Source of the DNA: JANPCX01 sp031431125
GTDB taxonomy: Bacteria; Pseudomonadota; Gammaproteobacteria; Burkholderiales; Burkholderiaceae_C
Reading direction: 5' to 3'
DNA length: 64,000 nucleotides
Assembly: GCA_031431125.1 (NCBI GenBank)
Contig: JANPCX010000041.1
Location: forward strand, 1 to 64,000
Positions 16,210 to 26,100 of this stretch are shown one piece after another. The translations under genes were made by a program, and so were the position numbers. Numbering within the stretch: position 1 is the stretch's first letter; each line of letters starts with the position of its first letter. Under the pieces are notes generated by a model. That model saw only the letters and a program-made list of their open reading frames with translations, made no database searches and was not told the DNA's origin.

Positions 16210-18699
16210 ATGCTCGCGATGACCGTCGTCCAAAAGCCCAGCCCTGCTGCTCCGTCTCTCACAGAAGCGTCTCTGTGGGACGCTTTGCCCAGCATGGCCG
16301 TCATGCTGTCGGACGATGGTCAAGTGTTGCGCAGCAACCGCGCGTTTGACCTCTACCTGTCTGAGCGGGTTTCCTCCATCGCCGCACGCATTGAACACAA
16401 GTGCCAGTGGCTGAACGAGGAGTCGTGCCAAGCTTTGCTGGAGGCACTCGCGCAGCGTCAAGATTTTCGTTTGTTGGTTTACCCGCGCGGGGAAAGTGCG
16501 CCAGACGATGTGCCCCCGTGTTTTGAGTGCGAGGCGCGGTGGTTGCCGCAGGAGGCCATCTACAGCTGTGTACTGCACGATGTCGCGCGCGCGCACCACA
16601 CGGCCCAATTGTTAGAGGCACAAGCCCAGCAGTTCCGTTTGTTGGCCAACAACGTCCCCGTGTTGATCGCCTACTACGACGCCATCAATTTCACTTGCCA
16701 GTTCGCCAACAGCCAATACGCCTGTACTTTCGGTTGGGACGAAAACAGCATCATCGGTCGCACGTTCGCGGAAATCATTGGCGAAGAAGCAGCTGCGCAA
16801 ATTCAGCCCCAAGTCAACCGCGTACTGCAAGAACGTAAAGGTGTTTCTTACGAACGGCAACTGCCTATTGAGGGTGGTGGCACCAAACACATCGAGGTCA
16901 ACTTGTTGCCTCACTTGGACAGCCGAGGTGTTCCCGTTGGCGGATATGTCCTGATCTCCGACATCACCCGACACCGCGTGGCTGAACAAGCGCTGCGCGA
17001 ATCGGAAGAACGTTTGGCGAAGTTCATGCAAGCCAGCGCTGAAGGCATTGTTTTTCATCAAAACGGTGTGGTGACCGACGCCAACCCGCCAATTTGCGAA
17101 CTCTTGGGCTATGAGCTCAATGAGTTGCTGGGCCGCAGAACGCTGGAGTTCATTGCGCCCGACCATTTGGCCAAAGTCGCCACGGTGATGGCCGCAGGCC
17201 AGGAGACGACCTACGAGAGCGTGCTCATCGACAAACAAGGACGGCGTCTGCCGGTGGAGTTCATTGTGCGCACCATCATGCGTCACGGTGAAAAGCTGCG
17301 CATGACCATCGTGCGCGACTTGCGCGACCGCGAAGCGGCACGTGCACGCATTCACTACCAAGCCCACCACGATGCGCTGACCGGTTTGCCCAATCGCACC
17401 GCATTCATGGAGAGGCTGGATCACCTCATCGCCGCCTCGCGCAGCAACAGCCGAAAAGGTGATGCCGTGCAGTCCATGGCCTTGTTGTTCATCGACCTCG
17501 ACCATTTCAAACGTGTCAACGATTCGCTGGGGCACCTCGCCGGCGACGTCTTGTTGCGCACGGTGGCAAAACGTATCACCGGTTGTTTGCGGCAAAGCGA
17601 TTTGGTGGCGCGTTTTGGCGGTGATGAATTCATGGTGCTCTTGCCTCAAATGAGCAGCCGCGCTGAGGTGGAAGAAGTGGCGAGCAAACTGCTCAGCGAA
17701 GTGGAAGCGCCGGTGTCCGTGGAAAGTTGGCCGCTCTCCGTCACACCTTCCGTGGGTATCGCGTTGTTCCCAGAGGATGGCACCACTGCGGATGCGTTGA
17801 TCAAAAACGCCGACACCGCGATGTACCAGGCCAAAGCGCGGGGCCGAGCCAGCTATTGTTTCTTCACCCCCGAGATGGCCAGCAACGCCTATGCCGACTT
17901 GGTGATGGAAGGTGAGTTGGCCCAGGCACTGGCGCGTGGCGAATTTGAGCTGTACTTTCAACCGCAAGTCAGGGCTGACAACCGGGCACTTGTCGGCGTG
18001 GAAGCTCTGATTCGTTGGCACCACCCGACTCGTGGGCTGCTGATGCCAGACGACTTTATCCCCGTGGCCGAACAGCAGCGTTTGATGTTGCCTATCGGGC
18101 AGTGGGTATTGCGTGAGGCTGCGCGGGCGGCCGCTTTGTGGCAGCAGCAAGGCCTGCAGCTGGGGCCTGTGGCAGTCAACCTCTCCAACATGCAGTTCCA
18201 GTCAGGCGGCTTTGTGGATGCGGTTGCGAACATCCTGGCGGAGGAAGGTGCGGAAGGATCTTGGATCGAGTTCGAGCTCACCGAGCGCATGCTGATGGAT
18301 GACTTGTCTGGAGTTCAGCGGCGTTTGAGGCAACTCAGTGCGCTTGGAATTTTGATTTCTGTCGACGACTTTGGCACGGGTTATTCATCTCTCGGACACT
18401 TGAAAGAGTTGCCCATCGACAAGATGAAAATTGACCGCTCCTTTGTGCGTGATTTGCCCGTGGACACAGACTCCGCCGCGATCGCCTGCGCCATTGTCCA
18501 GATGGCGCGCAGCCTCGGCATCACGGTGATGGCCGAGGGCGTGGAGACTGAGGCACAGCGTGCGTTTCTGGCCGGACAAGGTTGCCACGAGCTCCAAGGT
18601 GATCTCATCAGCAAGCCCCTGTGTGCCGCTGATTTAGTTCTTTGGGTGCAGGCACGGGAGACAGCCTGGCACCAGACCGCAGCAACCGCACCTGCCTGA
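16210..18699 (+). CDS. PAS-PAS-GGDEF-EAL cyclic-di-GMP enzyme
   Basis: An 829-residue cytoplasmic protein with no membrane helix. An N-terminal PAS-like region (1-130) is followed by PAS domains at about 140-255 and 268-385, a GGDEF domain (about 390-555) and an EAL domain (about 565-815). The cyclase site is intact (RFGGDEF near 470, with DLDHF), with an RQSD inhibitory I-site five residues before it. The EAL site is also intact (GVEALIRW, VNLSNMQF, ELTER, DDFGTGYSSL, AEGVET). It may therefore be bifunctional, with the PAS domains sensing an unknown ligand. The start could also be ATG three codons later. Confidence 0.93.
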   Translation: MLAMTVVQKPSPAAPSLTEASLWDALPSMAVMLSDDGQVLRSNRAFDLYLSERVSSIAARIEHKCQWLNEESCQALLEALAQRQDFRLLVYPRGESAPDDVPPCFECEARWLPQEAIYSCVLHDVARAHHTAQLLEAQAQQFRLLANNVPVLIAYYDAINFTCQFANSQYACTFGWDENSIIGRTFAEIIGEEAAAQIQPQVNRVLQERKGVSYERQLPIEGGGTKHIEVNLLPHLDSRGVPVGGYVLISDITRHRVAEQALRESEERLAKFMQASAEGIVFHQNGVVTDANPPICELLGYELNELLGRRTLEFIAPDHLAKVATVMAAGQETTYESVLIDKQGRRLPVEFIVRTIMRHGEKLRMTIVRDLRDREAARARIHYQAHHDALTGLPNRTAFMERLDHLIAASRSNSRKGDAVQSMALLFIDLDHFKRVNDSLGHLAGDVLLRTVAKRITGCLRQSDLVARFGGDEFMVLLPQMSSRAEVEEVASKLLSEVEAPVSVESWPLSVTPSVGIALFPEDGTTADALIKNADTAMYQAKARGRASYCFFTPEMASNAYADLVMEGELAQALARGEFELYFQPQVRADNRALVGVEALIRWHHPTRGLLMPDDFIPVAEQQRLMLPIGQWVLREAARAAALWQQQGLQLGPVAVNLSNMQFQSGGFVDAVANILAEEGAEGSWIEFELTERMLMDDLSGVQRRLRQLSALGILISVDDFGTGYSSLGHLKELPIDKMKIDRSFVRDLPVDTDSAAIACAIVQMARSLGITVMAEGVETEAQRAFLAGQGCHELQGDLISKPLCAADLVLWVQARETAWHQTAATAPA

Positions 18700-18720
18700 A
18701 GATCGCACGCTGAGCTGGCA

Positions 18721-19017
18721 TCAACGCTGTGTCGCTGACGCAGCCGACTGCGGTAAGGCGAGGAGCGGACGTTGCTCCGCTTCTATCACCTTTACCGCAG
18801 GCAGGCTGGCTTGCTTCGTTCTGTTGGTTTGCATGGCCTCTTGCAGCGTGGGCCCGAACAGGTCGGCGCTGGAGGGCAGTTCACCGGCTGCACGGGCGCG
18901 CACGAACTCGGCCTTGACTTCGGCGCGGCTCAGTGGCGTGGTCTGAGCATGCGCTTGGCTTGGGAGGCATGCCACCAGTGTGAGCAGCCAAGTGGACAGG
19001 GAGAGGGCGTTTTTCAT
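18721..19017 (-). CDS. Small secreted DUF4148-type protein
   Basis: A 98-residue product with a clear Sec signal (MKNALSLSTWLLTLVACLPSQAHA) and the DUF4148-like segment LSRAEVKAEFVRARAAGELP. The family is frequent in Burkholderiales and of unknown function, probably periplasmic. The ATG at 19017 is chosen over one seven codons upstream because AAAGGAAAG lies just before it and the signal peptide begins there. It ends 21 bases from the convergent c-di-GMP gene. Confidence 0.8.
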   Translation of the reverse strand: MKNALSLSTWLLTLVACLPSQAHAQTTPLSRAEVKAEFVRARAAGELPSSADLFGPTLQEAMQTNRTKQASLPAVKVIEAEQRPLLALPQSAASATQR

Positions 19018-19277
19018 GGTCTTTCCTTTTCTGCTCAAGCCAACGCGGCTGGCAACAGAGCCAAACCATCAATGGCAGGAGCATGGCGCCCACTCTATTG
19101 CTATCAATAAATAAGATAAAGGATTAAGGAAGGAACCGTGAATTCCAATTTCTGCAACAATCCGGCAGCGCCACACCTGGTTTGTTGCGTCAGGCTCAGC
19201 GGGTGCAGGAACGAGAAAATCTGGGAGGAGCCCGGCGTTTTCTCACGAGGCCAGAAAACTTCTCATTGGGGGCACTC

Positions 19278-20225
19278 TTGGACCGACTTCACTCCATGCG
19301 GGTTTTTGCCCGCGTCGTCGACGAGGGCAGTTTCGCCGCGGCAGCCAGGGCGTTGAATCTTTCTGCTGCGGTGGTCACACGTTTGGTGGCTGACCTGGAA
19401 GAACACCTCAGCACCCGGCTCATCAACCGCACGACAAGGCGTTTGGCACTGACGGACACCGGGGAGCTCTATTTGGAGCGGGTTCGGCAGATTTTGTCCG
19501 AGGTGGAAGAGGCCGAAGCGCTGGCCAGCGCCGCCACATCTGAGCCGCGGGGCATCGTGCGTGTGTTGTCGCCGCCCGCGTTTGCGGTGCACCAACTGGC
19601 GCCCTCTTTGCCCGCGTTCCGAGCGCGTTTCCCCAAAGTATCGGTCGAGTTGTCTGCTCCTGGCCCCGTCTCCACGGTGGATGAGAATTTCGACATCAGC
19701 ATCCTGATGACGCAGCGGCCGCCGGATGGCGAATTCATCGCTCGGCTGCTGGCCAGAACCGCTTGGATTGTGTGTGCGGCGCCGAGTTATTTGAATGAAC
19801 GAGGGCGCCCCGCACACCCGGCCGATTTGATGCGGCACCGTGTGATGGCACCCAGCACCGTGCGAGAGGTGTCTTTCCGGGCGGATTCGTCTCATCCTTC
19901 GCACGGACAAACAGACGCCGTCGTAGCCGACGAAACGGTGACGCTGTCATCGGTGCGTGCAGCACTGTCCACCAGCCACATCGACACCTTGTTTGCCGCC
20001 GCCCGGGCCGGCTTGGGCATTGCAGGTTTACCGTCTTTTGTGGTGCATGGCGCTTTGCGCGATGGCAGTTTAGAACGCGTGTTGCCGCATTGGCGTTTGC
20101 TGACCGCGTCGATTTATTTGGCCATGCCGACACGCAAGTACGTGCCAGCGCGCACCCGCGCACTGTGGGACTTTTTGCTGGATTCCCTGGGCGGACAAGA
20201 TCGAGACCCGTGGTTGGACGTTTGA
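19278..20225 (+). CDS. LysR-family transcriptional regulator
   Basis: A 315-residue regulator with an N-terminal winged helix-turn-helix (MRVFARVVDEGSFAAAARAL, SAAVVTRLVADLE, RLINRTTRRLALTDTG) and a periplasmic-binding-protein-like effector domain (about 90-300). A TTG start at 19278 gives the usual LDRLHSMRVF N-terminus and has GGGGG five bases upstream; the longer frame from 19182 adds unconserved sequence. It is divergent from the DUF4148 gene, a possible target. The effector is unknown. Confidence 0.88.
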   Translation: MDRLHSMRVFARVVDEGSFAAAARALNLSAAVVTRLVADLEEHLSTRLINRTTRRLALTDTGELYLERVRQILSEVEEAEALASAATSEPRGIVRVLSPPAFAVHQLAPSLPAFRARFPKVSVELSAPGPVSTVDENFDISILMTQRPPDGEFIARLLARTAWIVCAAPSYLNERGRPAHPADLMRHRVMAPSTVREVSFRADSSHPSHGQTDAVVADETVTLSSVRAALSTSHIDTLFAAARAGLGIAGLPSFVVHGALRDGSLERVLPHWRLLTASIYLAMPTRKYVPARTRALWDFLLDSLGGQDRDPWLDV

Positions 20226-20259
20226 ACCCACCGCCGTGCATGACTGATACAGAGCATCC

Positions 20260-21336
20260 TCAATAGAACGCCTCGACGCGGGTTGTTCCCATCAAGGGCT
20301 CCAGCAAACGTGCGAAGGGGCGCAAGCTGTTGTAGCGGTCAGCTGCTTTGTGGGCATAAGCGAAAAAGCGCGGCAGGTCTTCGCAGTACTTGGGCTTGCC
20401 GTCGCGGTGCTTCAAACGGCAGAAAATGCCCAACACCTTGAGGTGGCGCTGTAGGCCCATCCATTCCAGTTGTTGCCAGAACTCACCGAAGTCTGGATTG
20501 ACAGGCAGTTTTGCTTTTCTGGCGGCCTCCCAGTAGCGGACTGCAATGTCGATTTCTTGTTCTTCATCCCAGCTGAAAAAAGCATCACGGATGAGCGAGG
20601 CGATGTCGTAGGTGATGGGGCCACGAACCGCATCTTGAAAGTCCAAGACCGCCAATCCTTTTGGCGTGACCATGAGGTTGCGTGGCATGAAGTCCCGGTG
20701 TACCGCGACAGTGGGCTGGGCCAAGGCGCTTTGAACCAGCAAGTCGCAGGCGGTGTTCCACTGCGACTGCTCATCCGCAGTCCAGGTGACCCCGCGCTCT
20801 TGCTGGACGCACCACTGCGGAAAGAGGGCCAACTCGCGACGCAGCAGGCTCTCGTCATAGAGCGGCCAGGCCTCACAGACCATGCCCACTTGCCACGCCA
20901 CCAAGGTGTCGATGGCCGAGCGCATCAGCGCCAGGTTCTCTTGGTGCCGCTGCTGCGATGACTGCGTTTGCAGCTGATTCAGCATCAAGCTGTGGCCGAG
21001 ATCGCTGAGCAACAAGAAACCTTGATCCTCGTCTTGTTCGAATACCTGCGGCCCCAACAAACCGGCTTGCCGCATTTCATGGGCTCGCATAACGAAGGGC
21101 CGAACATCTTCCAGGGGCGGGGGGGCGTCCATGACGATGAGGCTGCTCCCACTGTGTTGGTCGAGTCGCAAATAGCGCCGAAAACTCGCGTCGCTGGAAG
21201 CCGCCCGCAGCGTTCCGGGCAGTAGGCTGTGCACGCTAGTCAGGGGTGCCAGCCACTGTTCAAACGCGGCTTGGCGCTGTGCATTGGGCCAAGAAATAGG
21301 GTGGATCGGATCGGCGTCGAGGGGCGTGGATGTCAT
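20260..21336 (-). CDS. amgK: N-acetylmuramate/N-acetylglucosamine kinase (AmgK-like)
   Basis: Aminoglycoside phosphotransferase-fold kinase of 358 residues. The Brenner motif VAVHRDFMPRNLMV and the metal-binding VLDFQDAVRGPITYD are present, as is the N-terminal ASDASFRRYLRL glycine-loop equivalent. In pseudomonads and beta-proteobacteria, AmgK phosphorylates the anomeric position of MurNAc and GlcNAc in cell-wall recycling. Its location next to a divergent lptD supports this identity. Its usual partner murU is not downstream here; a convergent LysR gene is. A generic APH-family kinase is the alternative. Confidence 0.85.
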   Translation of the reverse strand: MTSTPLDADPIHPISWPNAQRQAAFEQWLAPLTSVHSLLPGTLRAASSDASFRRYLRLDQHSGSSLIVMDAPPPLEDVRPFVMRAHEMRQAGLLGPQVFEQDEDQGFLLLSDLGHSLMLNQLQTQSSQQRHQENLALMRSAIDTLVAWQVGMVCEAWPLYDESLLRRELALFPQWCVQQERGVTWTADEQSQWNTACDLLVQSALAQPTVAVHRDFMPRNLMVTPKGLAVLDFQDAVRGPITYDIASLIRDAFFSWDEEQEIDIAVRYWEAARKAKLPVNPDFGEFWQQLEWMGLQRHLKVLGIFCRLKHRDGKPKYCEDLPRFFAYAHKAADRYNSLRPFARLLEPLMGTTRVEAFY

Positions 21337-21438
21337 GATGGCCTTTGCGCAGAGCTACAAGCAAGCCCGCGTGGAATAATCAATTCTACAAATTACCTCT
21401 CTCGGCGCCGCCGAGGTCCAGTCGGTTGTCTGCGCCCC

Positions 21439-23889
21439 TTGTTGCTTTTCTCTCATTCCCCTTCTGCAGCCAACCATTGGCGTGACTGGCTTTGCCAAGG
21501 CGGGCCAGTGGCGTTTGTATTGCTTTGTGCGACTGTTCTGGGCAGCAGTGCCCGTGCGCAAGAAACGGCAGTGACCCAAGAGCGAGCTGCTCCATCGGCA
21601 ATGACGACACCAGCGCCGACGCACTCGCCTAAGCTCAAGCCGACCGAGCGCTTGCCTCTGGCTCGGCCCAAGCAACCGGGCCCAGCCTTGCCGATTTTCC
21701 TGTCCGCCGGTGAGGTGCGTGGACGACCTGATTTGGACGTCAGCGCAGAAGGCAATGTGGAGTTCTATCGGGGTAGCTTGTTCGTGCGCGCTGATCGTTT
21801 GCACTACGACATCACGCAAGATCTGGTGCGTGCGACTGGCCAAGTTCGCCTTGAGCGCGACGGGGACCTTTTCACTGGACCCGAGTTAGAGTTTCGAGTG
21901 AACCAGTTCGAGGGCTTCTTTTTGAACCCGACCTATCGTTTCGCAGCAACTCAGGCAGGCGGGCAGGCCAAAAGACTGGATTTCATCAACGACCAGCGTT
22001 TAGTGGCCACAGGGGCGACCTACAGCAGTTGCCCTCCCGATGGCTCGCAAGACCCGCCGTGGCTACTCAGCGCTGACCGTGTTCGTCTGAACATGGATCA
22101 GAACGAGGGCATTGCGGAAGGTGGTGTGCTGCGATTCTTTGGCGTCCCCATTTTGGCTGCTCCCGTGTTGAGCTTCCCTGTGTCCGATGAGCGCAAGTCA
22201 GGTTGGTTGCCGCCCAACTACACCTTTGATACCCGAAGTGGGGTTCAGCTCGGCGTGCCCTACTACTGGAACATCGCCCCGCAGCGAGACGCCACATTCA
22301 CGCCATCCATCGTGTCGCGCCGAGGTTTTGGTCTCGAGTCTGAGTTTCGCTACTTGGAGCAACGGTATGCGGGCGAATTGCGCCTGAATCTGTTGCCTGG
22401 CGATCGAATAACGCGGAGCAATCGATATGGCTTGAACATCGGCCACGAGTCTGACGCACTTGAAACCACCCAATATGGGTTGAAATTGCTGCGTGTGTCT
22501 GACGACGACTACTGGAAAGACTTTCCTCGCAATCTTGGAAGCGCCACGCCTCGCCTGTTGCTTTCTCAAGCGCAGTTTTCAAAGCCTTTCGGAGAGTGGA
22601 CGGCCTATGCACGTGCCATGAAGTGGCAGGTACTTCAGGGCATCGATCCGCTGGCAAAGTTCGAGACCCCCTATGAACGCGCTCCGCAACTGGGTGTGCG
22701 AACCTTGCAATCCGTCGTGGGCGGCCTGGAGCTGACCATGGAGGCCGAGGTCAACCGTTTCGTTAACCCCACCGGCACACTGAGTCCGACACGCGTGACC
22801 GGTACGCGCGCGCACAGTGTTGCGAGTCTGAGTCGCTCCTGGCAGAACCCCGGCTGGACGTTAACGCCGCGTCTCTCCGTCAACGCCGCGAGTTATGACC
22901 TGGATCAAACCATGGCCGTCGGGTCGTGGGCGGGGAAACGCACGGCCACTCGTGCGATTCCGACGATCAGCTTGGACAGCCAATGGGTCTTCGAGCGCGA
23001 TGCCAGCTTGCTCGGCCGGTCTCTGCGTCAAACGTTAGAGCCCAGAGTCGTCTATGCGCGTACGCCTTACAAAGACCAAAGCGGCCTGCCAGTGTTCGAT
23101 ACTGCGCTCAAGGACTTCAACTTGAATGCTGTTTACGCCGAGAACTTGTACTCCGGTGTCGACCGTGTGTCCGACGCCAATCAAGCGACCGTCGGCGTGA
23201 CAACACGATGGTTGGATCCCTACAGTGGTGCCGAAGTGCTGCGACTGGGGTTGGCGCAGCGTTATTTGTTCGCGACTCAGCGCATTACCGCAGAGGGCAC
23301 CCCCAGCACGCAGCGTTTGTCTGATATTTACTTTGAAGGCGCGACGGGGTTGATTCCCCATGTCATCTTGTCATCGTCAGTTCAGTACAACCCTGAGTCA
23401 AACCGAGCGGTCCGCTACTCCAATACCGCAATCTATACGCCAGCACCATTCAAGGTGCTGAGCCTGCGCTACACCGGTCAGCGAGACGCAACGGAACAAG
23501 TTTCCATCGGTGGGCAATGGCCTCTCTATGGTCCAGCCACGGACAACAGCGGTAGCACCCCGCTGATTCGTCGTTCATCAACAGGCGGATCTTGTACCGG
23601 GACGGTCTATGCCGTCGGCAACGTCAATTACAACCGCAGGGACAGCCGTGTGACCGATTCCTTGCTTGGGTTGGAGTACGACGCCGGTTGTTGGATAGGT
23701 CGTCTGGTGGTGGAGCGTTTGTCCACCGGTCTGAGTGAAGCCAATACACGCATCTATCTGCAATTGGAGTTGGTGGGTTTGTCGCGCCTGGGAACCAACC
23801 CTTTGCAGCGCTTGAAGGACAATGTGGTCGGCTACCGACTGTTGCGCGACCGTGCCAATCCGCAGACGACCCCTGGGCCTTATGACTGA
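21439..23889 (+). CDS. lptD: LPS-assembly outer-membrane protein LptD
   Basis: The LptD barrel inserts lipopolysaccharide into the outer leaflet together with LptE (encoded at 37005). After a signal peptide (VAFVLLCATVLGSSARA) and a Pro-rich linker comes the jellyroll domain (DLDVSAEGNVEFYRG, RADRLHYD, GQVRLERDGDLFTGPEL), then the large beta-barrel ending LVGLSRLGTNPLQRLKDNVVGY. The start is uncertain: there is no in-frame ATG between the divergent amgK start and the signal peptide. TTG 21439 is proposed; TTG 21442, CTG 21430 and GTG 21508 are alternatives. The 3' end overlaps surA by 8 bases. Confidence 0.92.
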   Translation: MLLFSHSPSAANHWRDWLCQGGPVAFVLLCATVLGSSARAQETAVTQERAAPSAMTTPAPTHSPKLKPTERLPLARPKQPGPALPIFLSAGEVRGRPDLDVSAEGNVEFYRGSLFVRADRLHYDITQDLVRATGQVRLERDGDLFTGPELEFRVNQFEGFFLNPTYRFAATQAGGQAKRLDFINDQRLVATGATYSSCPPDGSQDPPWLLSADRVRLNMDQNEGIAEGGVLRFFGVPILAAPVLSFPVSDERKSGWLPPNYTFDTRSGVQLGVPYYWNIAPQRDATFTPSIVSRRGFGLESEFRYLEQRYAGELRLNLLPGDRITRSNRYGLNIGHESDALETTQYGLKLLRVSDDDYWKDFPRNLGSATPRLLLSQAQFSKPFGEWTAYARAMKWQVLQGIDPLAKFETPYERAPQLGVRTLQSVVGGLELTMEAEVNRFVNPTGTLSPTRVTGTRAHSVASLSRSWQNPGWTLTPRLSVNAASYDLDQTMAVGSWAGKRTATRAIPTISLDSQWVFERDASLLGRSLRQTLEPRVVYARTPYKDQSGLPVFDTALKDFNLNAVYAENLYSGVDRVSDANQATVGVTTRWLDPYSGAEVLRLGLAQRYLFATQRITAEGTPSTQRLSDIYFEGATGLIPHVILSSSVQYNPESNRAVRYSNTAIYTPAPFKVLSLRYTGQRDATEQVSIGGQWPLYGPATDNSGSTPLIRRSSTGGSCTGTVYAVGNVNYNRRDSRVTDSLLGLEYDAGCWIGRLVVERLSTGLSEANTRIYLQLELVGLSRLGTNPLQRLKDNVVGYRLLRDRANPQTTPGPYD

Positions 23890-25225
23890 AGCGACCACTT
23901 TATCTCTCAAATCTTCGCTGCCAACCGTGTTGTCCGCGCTGGTGCTTGCGGCTGGACTTTGTCTTGTTGGCACTGCAACGGCTCAATCTGGTAGCGCTGC
24001 GACGCGGCAAGGTGACTACATATTGGCTGTTGTGAATCAAGAGCTTGTCACCGCGGCCGAAGTAGATCAGCGTATCGCCGCTGCGCGCGCGGCCAATCCT
24101 GGGCAGCAGCTCCCACCGATCAATGAGTTGCGTCAGCAGGCGCTCGACTTGTTGATCGAAGAGCGCGTGCTGGTGACCTACGCTCGGGCCAGCGGCATCA
24201 AGATTGAGGACTCGGAGCTGGATCGGGCTGTTGCCAATGTAGCCGCACAAAATCAGATCACCGGTCAGCAACTGCGGCAACGCTTGCAACAAGAAGGCAT
24301 CCCTTACGAGCGTTTTCGCAGCAATTTGCGCGATCAGCTGTTGGTGGAACGGGTGCGTGAACGCGAAGTGCAAGGCCGCGTTCGCATCAGCGACAGCGAC
24401 GTGGAAAACTGGCTGGAGGCCAAGAGGCGCGAGCTGAAGGGGCAAACCACCTTGGACATCGCGCAGATCTTGGTGCGTGTGCCCGATAGTGCTAACCCCT
24501 CTCTGCTTGCCGAACGCAAAGCGCGAGCGGAAGAAGCATTGGCGCGGCTGGCCGCCGGTGAGCCCTTTGAGGCGGTGGTTAAACAGTACTCGGACGACGC
24601 CAGTACCAGGGAGCAAGGGGGACGTCTCGGCCCGCGTACCATTGATCGTTTGCCGGATTTGTTTGTCCAAGCCGTAGCAAAATTGAATGTAGGGCAGCGT
24701 ACCCAAGAATTGGTGCGCTCGGGCGCGGGTTTCCACATTCTCAAAGTCAGCGAACGCAGTGATACCACGGGTTTCGCCGTGACTCAAACAAGGGCGCGTC
24801 ACATCCTGCTTCGGCTGTCACCTCAGCTCAGTCGTGATGCCGTGGTGCGTCGTTTGCAAGAATTCAAACGACAAATCGAATCGGGAAGGCGAAGCTTCGA
24901 ACAACTGGCCAAAGAGAACTCTGAAGACGGCTCTGCCGCGCAGGGTGGAGATCTTGGTTGGGCGTCGCCCGGTACTTTTGTACCGGAGTTTGAGCAGGTC
25001 ATGAATGCCTTGCCGTTGGCGGGCATTTCAGAGCCCGTCGTTTCTCGTTTTGGTGTTCACCTGATTCAAGTGCTTGAGCGGCGTAACCAGGCGCTGGATG
25101 TCAAACAGCAGCGCGCATTGGCACGCAATGCACTTCGCGAACAGAAGTTCGAAGAAGCCTATGTCGAGTGGATTGCCGAGTTGCGCGCGCGCGCCTATAT
25201 CGAATTACGCGAGACGAATCAGTGA
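23882..25225 (+). CDS. surA: Periplasmic chaperone/peptidyl-prolyl isomerase SurA
   Basis: SurA escorts outer-membrane proteins such as LptD to the BAM complex. The 447-residue product has a signal peptide (LSALVLAAGLCLVGTATA), an N-terminal chaperone domain (ILAVVNQELVTAAEVDQRI onward), and two parvulin domains: the first around IAQILVRVPDSANP to FHILKVSER, the second from RARHILLRLSP to GVHLIQVLERR, with the GGDLGWASPG signature. The ATG at 23882 lies just inside the end of lptD, so synthesis of client and chaperone is coupled. Confidence 0.95.
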   Translation: MTEATTLSLKSSLPTVLSALVLAAGLCLVGTATAQSGSAATRQGDYILAVVNQELVTAAEVDQRIAAARAANPGQQLPPINELRQQALDLLIEERVLVTYARASGIKIEDSELDRAVANVAAQNQITGQQLRQRLQQEGIPYERFRSNLRDQLLVERVREREVQGRVRISDSDVENWLEAKRRELKGQTTLDIAQILVRVPDSANPSLLAERKARAEEALARLAAGEPFEAVVKQYSDDASTREQGGRLGPRTIDRLPDLFVQAVAKLNVGQRTQELVRSGAGFHILKVSERSDTTGFAVTQTRARHILLRLSPQLSRDAVVRRLQEFKRQIESGRRSFEQLAKENSEDGSAAQGGDLGWASPGTFVPEFEQVMNALPLAGISEPVVSRFGVHLIQVLERRNQALDVKQQRALARNALREQKFEEAYVEWIAELRARAYIELRETNQ

Positions 25226-25270
25226 TGCATTCTTGGGGAATTGCCCCCTGTGGGTCATGATCGCAACGGC

Positions 25271-26050
25271 ATGAAACACGCGCCGCGCAAACGCTTCGGA
25301 CAGCATTTTTTGGTCGATGGGGGCGTCATTGACGCCATCGTCCAAGGCATAGAGCCCCGTCCTGACGACGCCCTCATTGAGATCGGTCCAGGGCTCGGCG
25401 CGCTCACCAACCCGCTGCTGCGGGAGTGCCAGCGCCTCACCGTGGTGGAACTGGACCGAGACTTGGCGGCCCGCCTGCGCAAACGAGCGGAATTGCGCGT
25501 GGTCGAGGCCGATGTTCTCAAAGTGGATTTTGCCGCTTTGGCAGATGAACTTGGCGCGCCGCTGCGTGTGGTGGGCAACTTGCCCTACAACATTTCTACG
25601 CCCATCCTTTTTCATCTGATGGACTTTGCACACCGTGTGCGCGATCAGCACTTCATGCTGCAAAAAGAAGTGGTCGACCGCATGGTGGCCAAGCCTGCTA
25701 CCAAAGACTACGGCAGGCTCTCTGTCATGCTGCAGTGGCGCTACGACATGGAGACGCTGTTGCAAGTGCCCCCCGAAGCCTTCGATCCCCCACCCCGGGT
25801 GGACTCCGCTGTCGTGCGCATGCTAGTGCGGCCAACACCAGCAAAAGTCGACCCTCAGCTGCTGCGCGAAGTGGTTGCGGTGGCTTTTTCGCAGCGGCGC
25901 AAGCTCATGCGCCATACCTTAGGGGCGCATCTGCAGACCCTGGGTTTTGCCGGTGAGTTCGACTTGCAGCGTAGAGCCGAAGAGGTTCCTGTGGAGCAGT
26001 ACATCGCGTTGGCGAGAACACTGTCGGCGGCGAACCCGAAACAGGCATGA
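25271..26050 (+). CDS. rsmA: 16S rRNA dimethyladenosine transferase
   Basis: KsgA/RsmA dimethylates A1518 and A1519 of 16S rRNA during ribosome assembly. The 259-residue product shows KRFGQHFLVDGG, the SAM site IEIGPGLGALT, VVELDRDLA and the catalytic NLPYNIST. The start at 25271 (MKHAPRKRFGQ) is preferred over the frame's earlier TTG. pdxA, which sits between surA and ksgA in E. coli, is absent here. A bidirectional terminator starts at the stop codon. Confidence 0.95.
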   Translation: MKHAPRKRFGQHFLVDGGVIDAIVQGIEPRPDDALIEIGPGLGALTNPLLRECQRLTVVELDRDLAARLRKRAELRVVEADVLKVDFAALADELGAPLRVVGNLPYNISTPILFHLMDFAHRVRDQHFMLQKEVVDRMVAKPATKDYGRLSVMLQWRYDMETLLQVPPEAFDPPPRVDSAVVRMLVRPTPAKVDPQLLREVVAVAFSQRRKLMRHTLGAHLQTLGFAGEFDLQRRAEEVPVEQYIALARTLSAANPKQA

Positions 26051-26076
26051 AAAAAGCGGCGCAAGGCCGCTTTTTT
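26050..26076. terminator. Bidirectional intrinsic terminator
   Basis: AAAAAAGCGGC (26050-26060) and GCCGCTTTTTT (26066-26076) form an 11-bp stem with a 5-base loop. The A-run and T-run allow termination of rsmA from one side and of leftward transcription from the barstar side. Confidence 0.85.
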
Positions 26077-26100
26077 GACGACGTCGCGCAATGCCACCAT

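Noticed and set aside
16612..18150. Minus-strand frame of about 510 codons inside the PAS-GGDEF-EAL gene
   Set aside because: It lies fully within a gene with intact catalytic motifs and resembles a codon-bias shadow.
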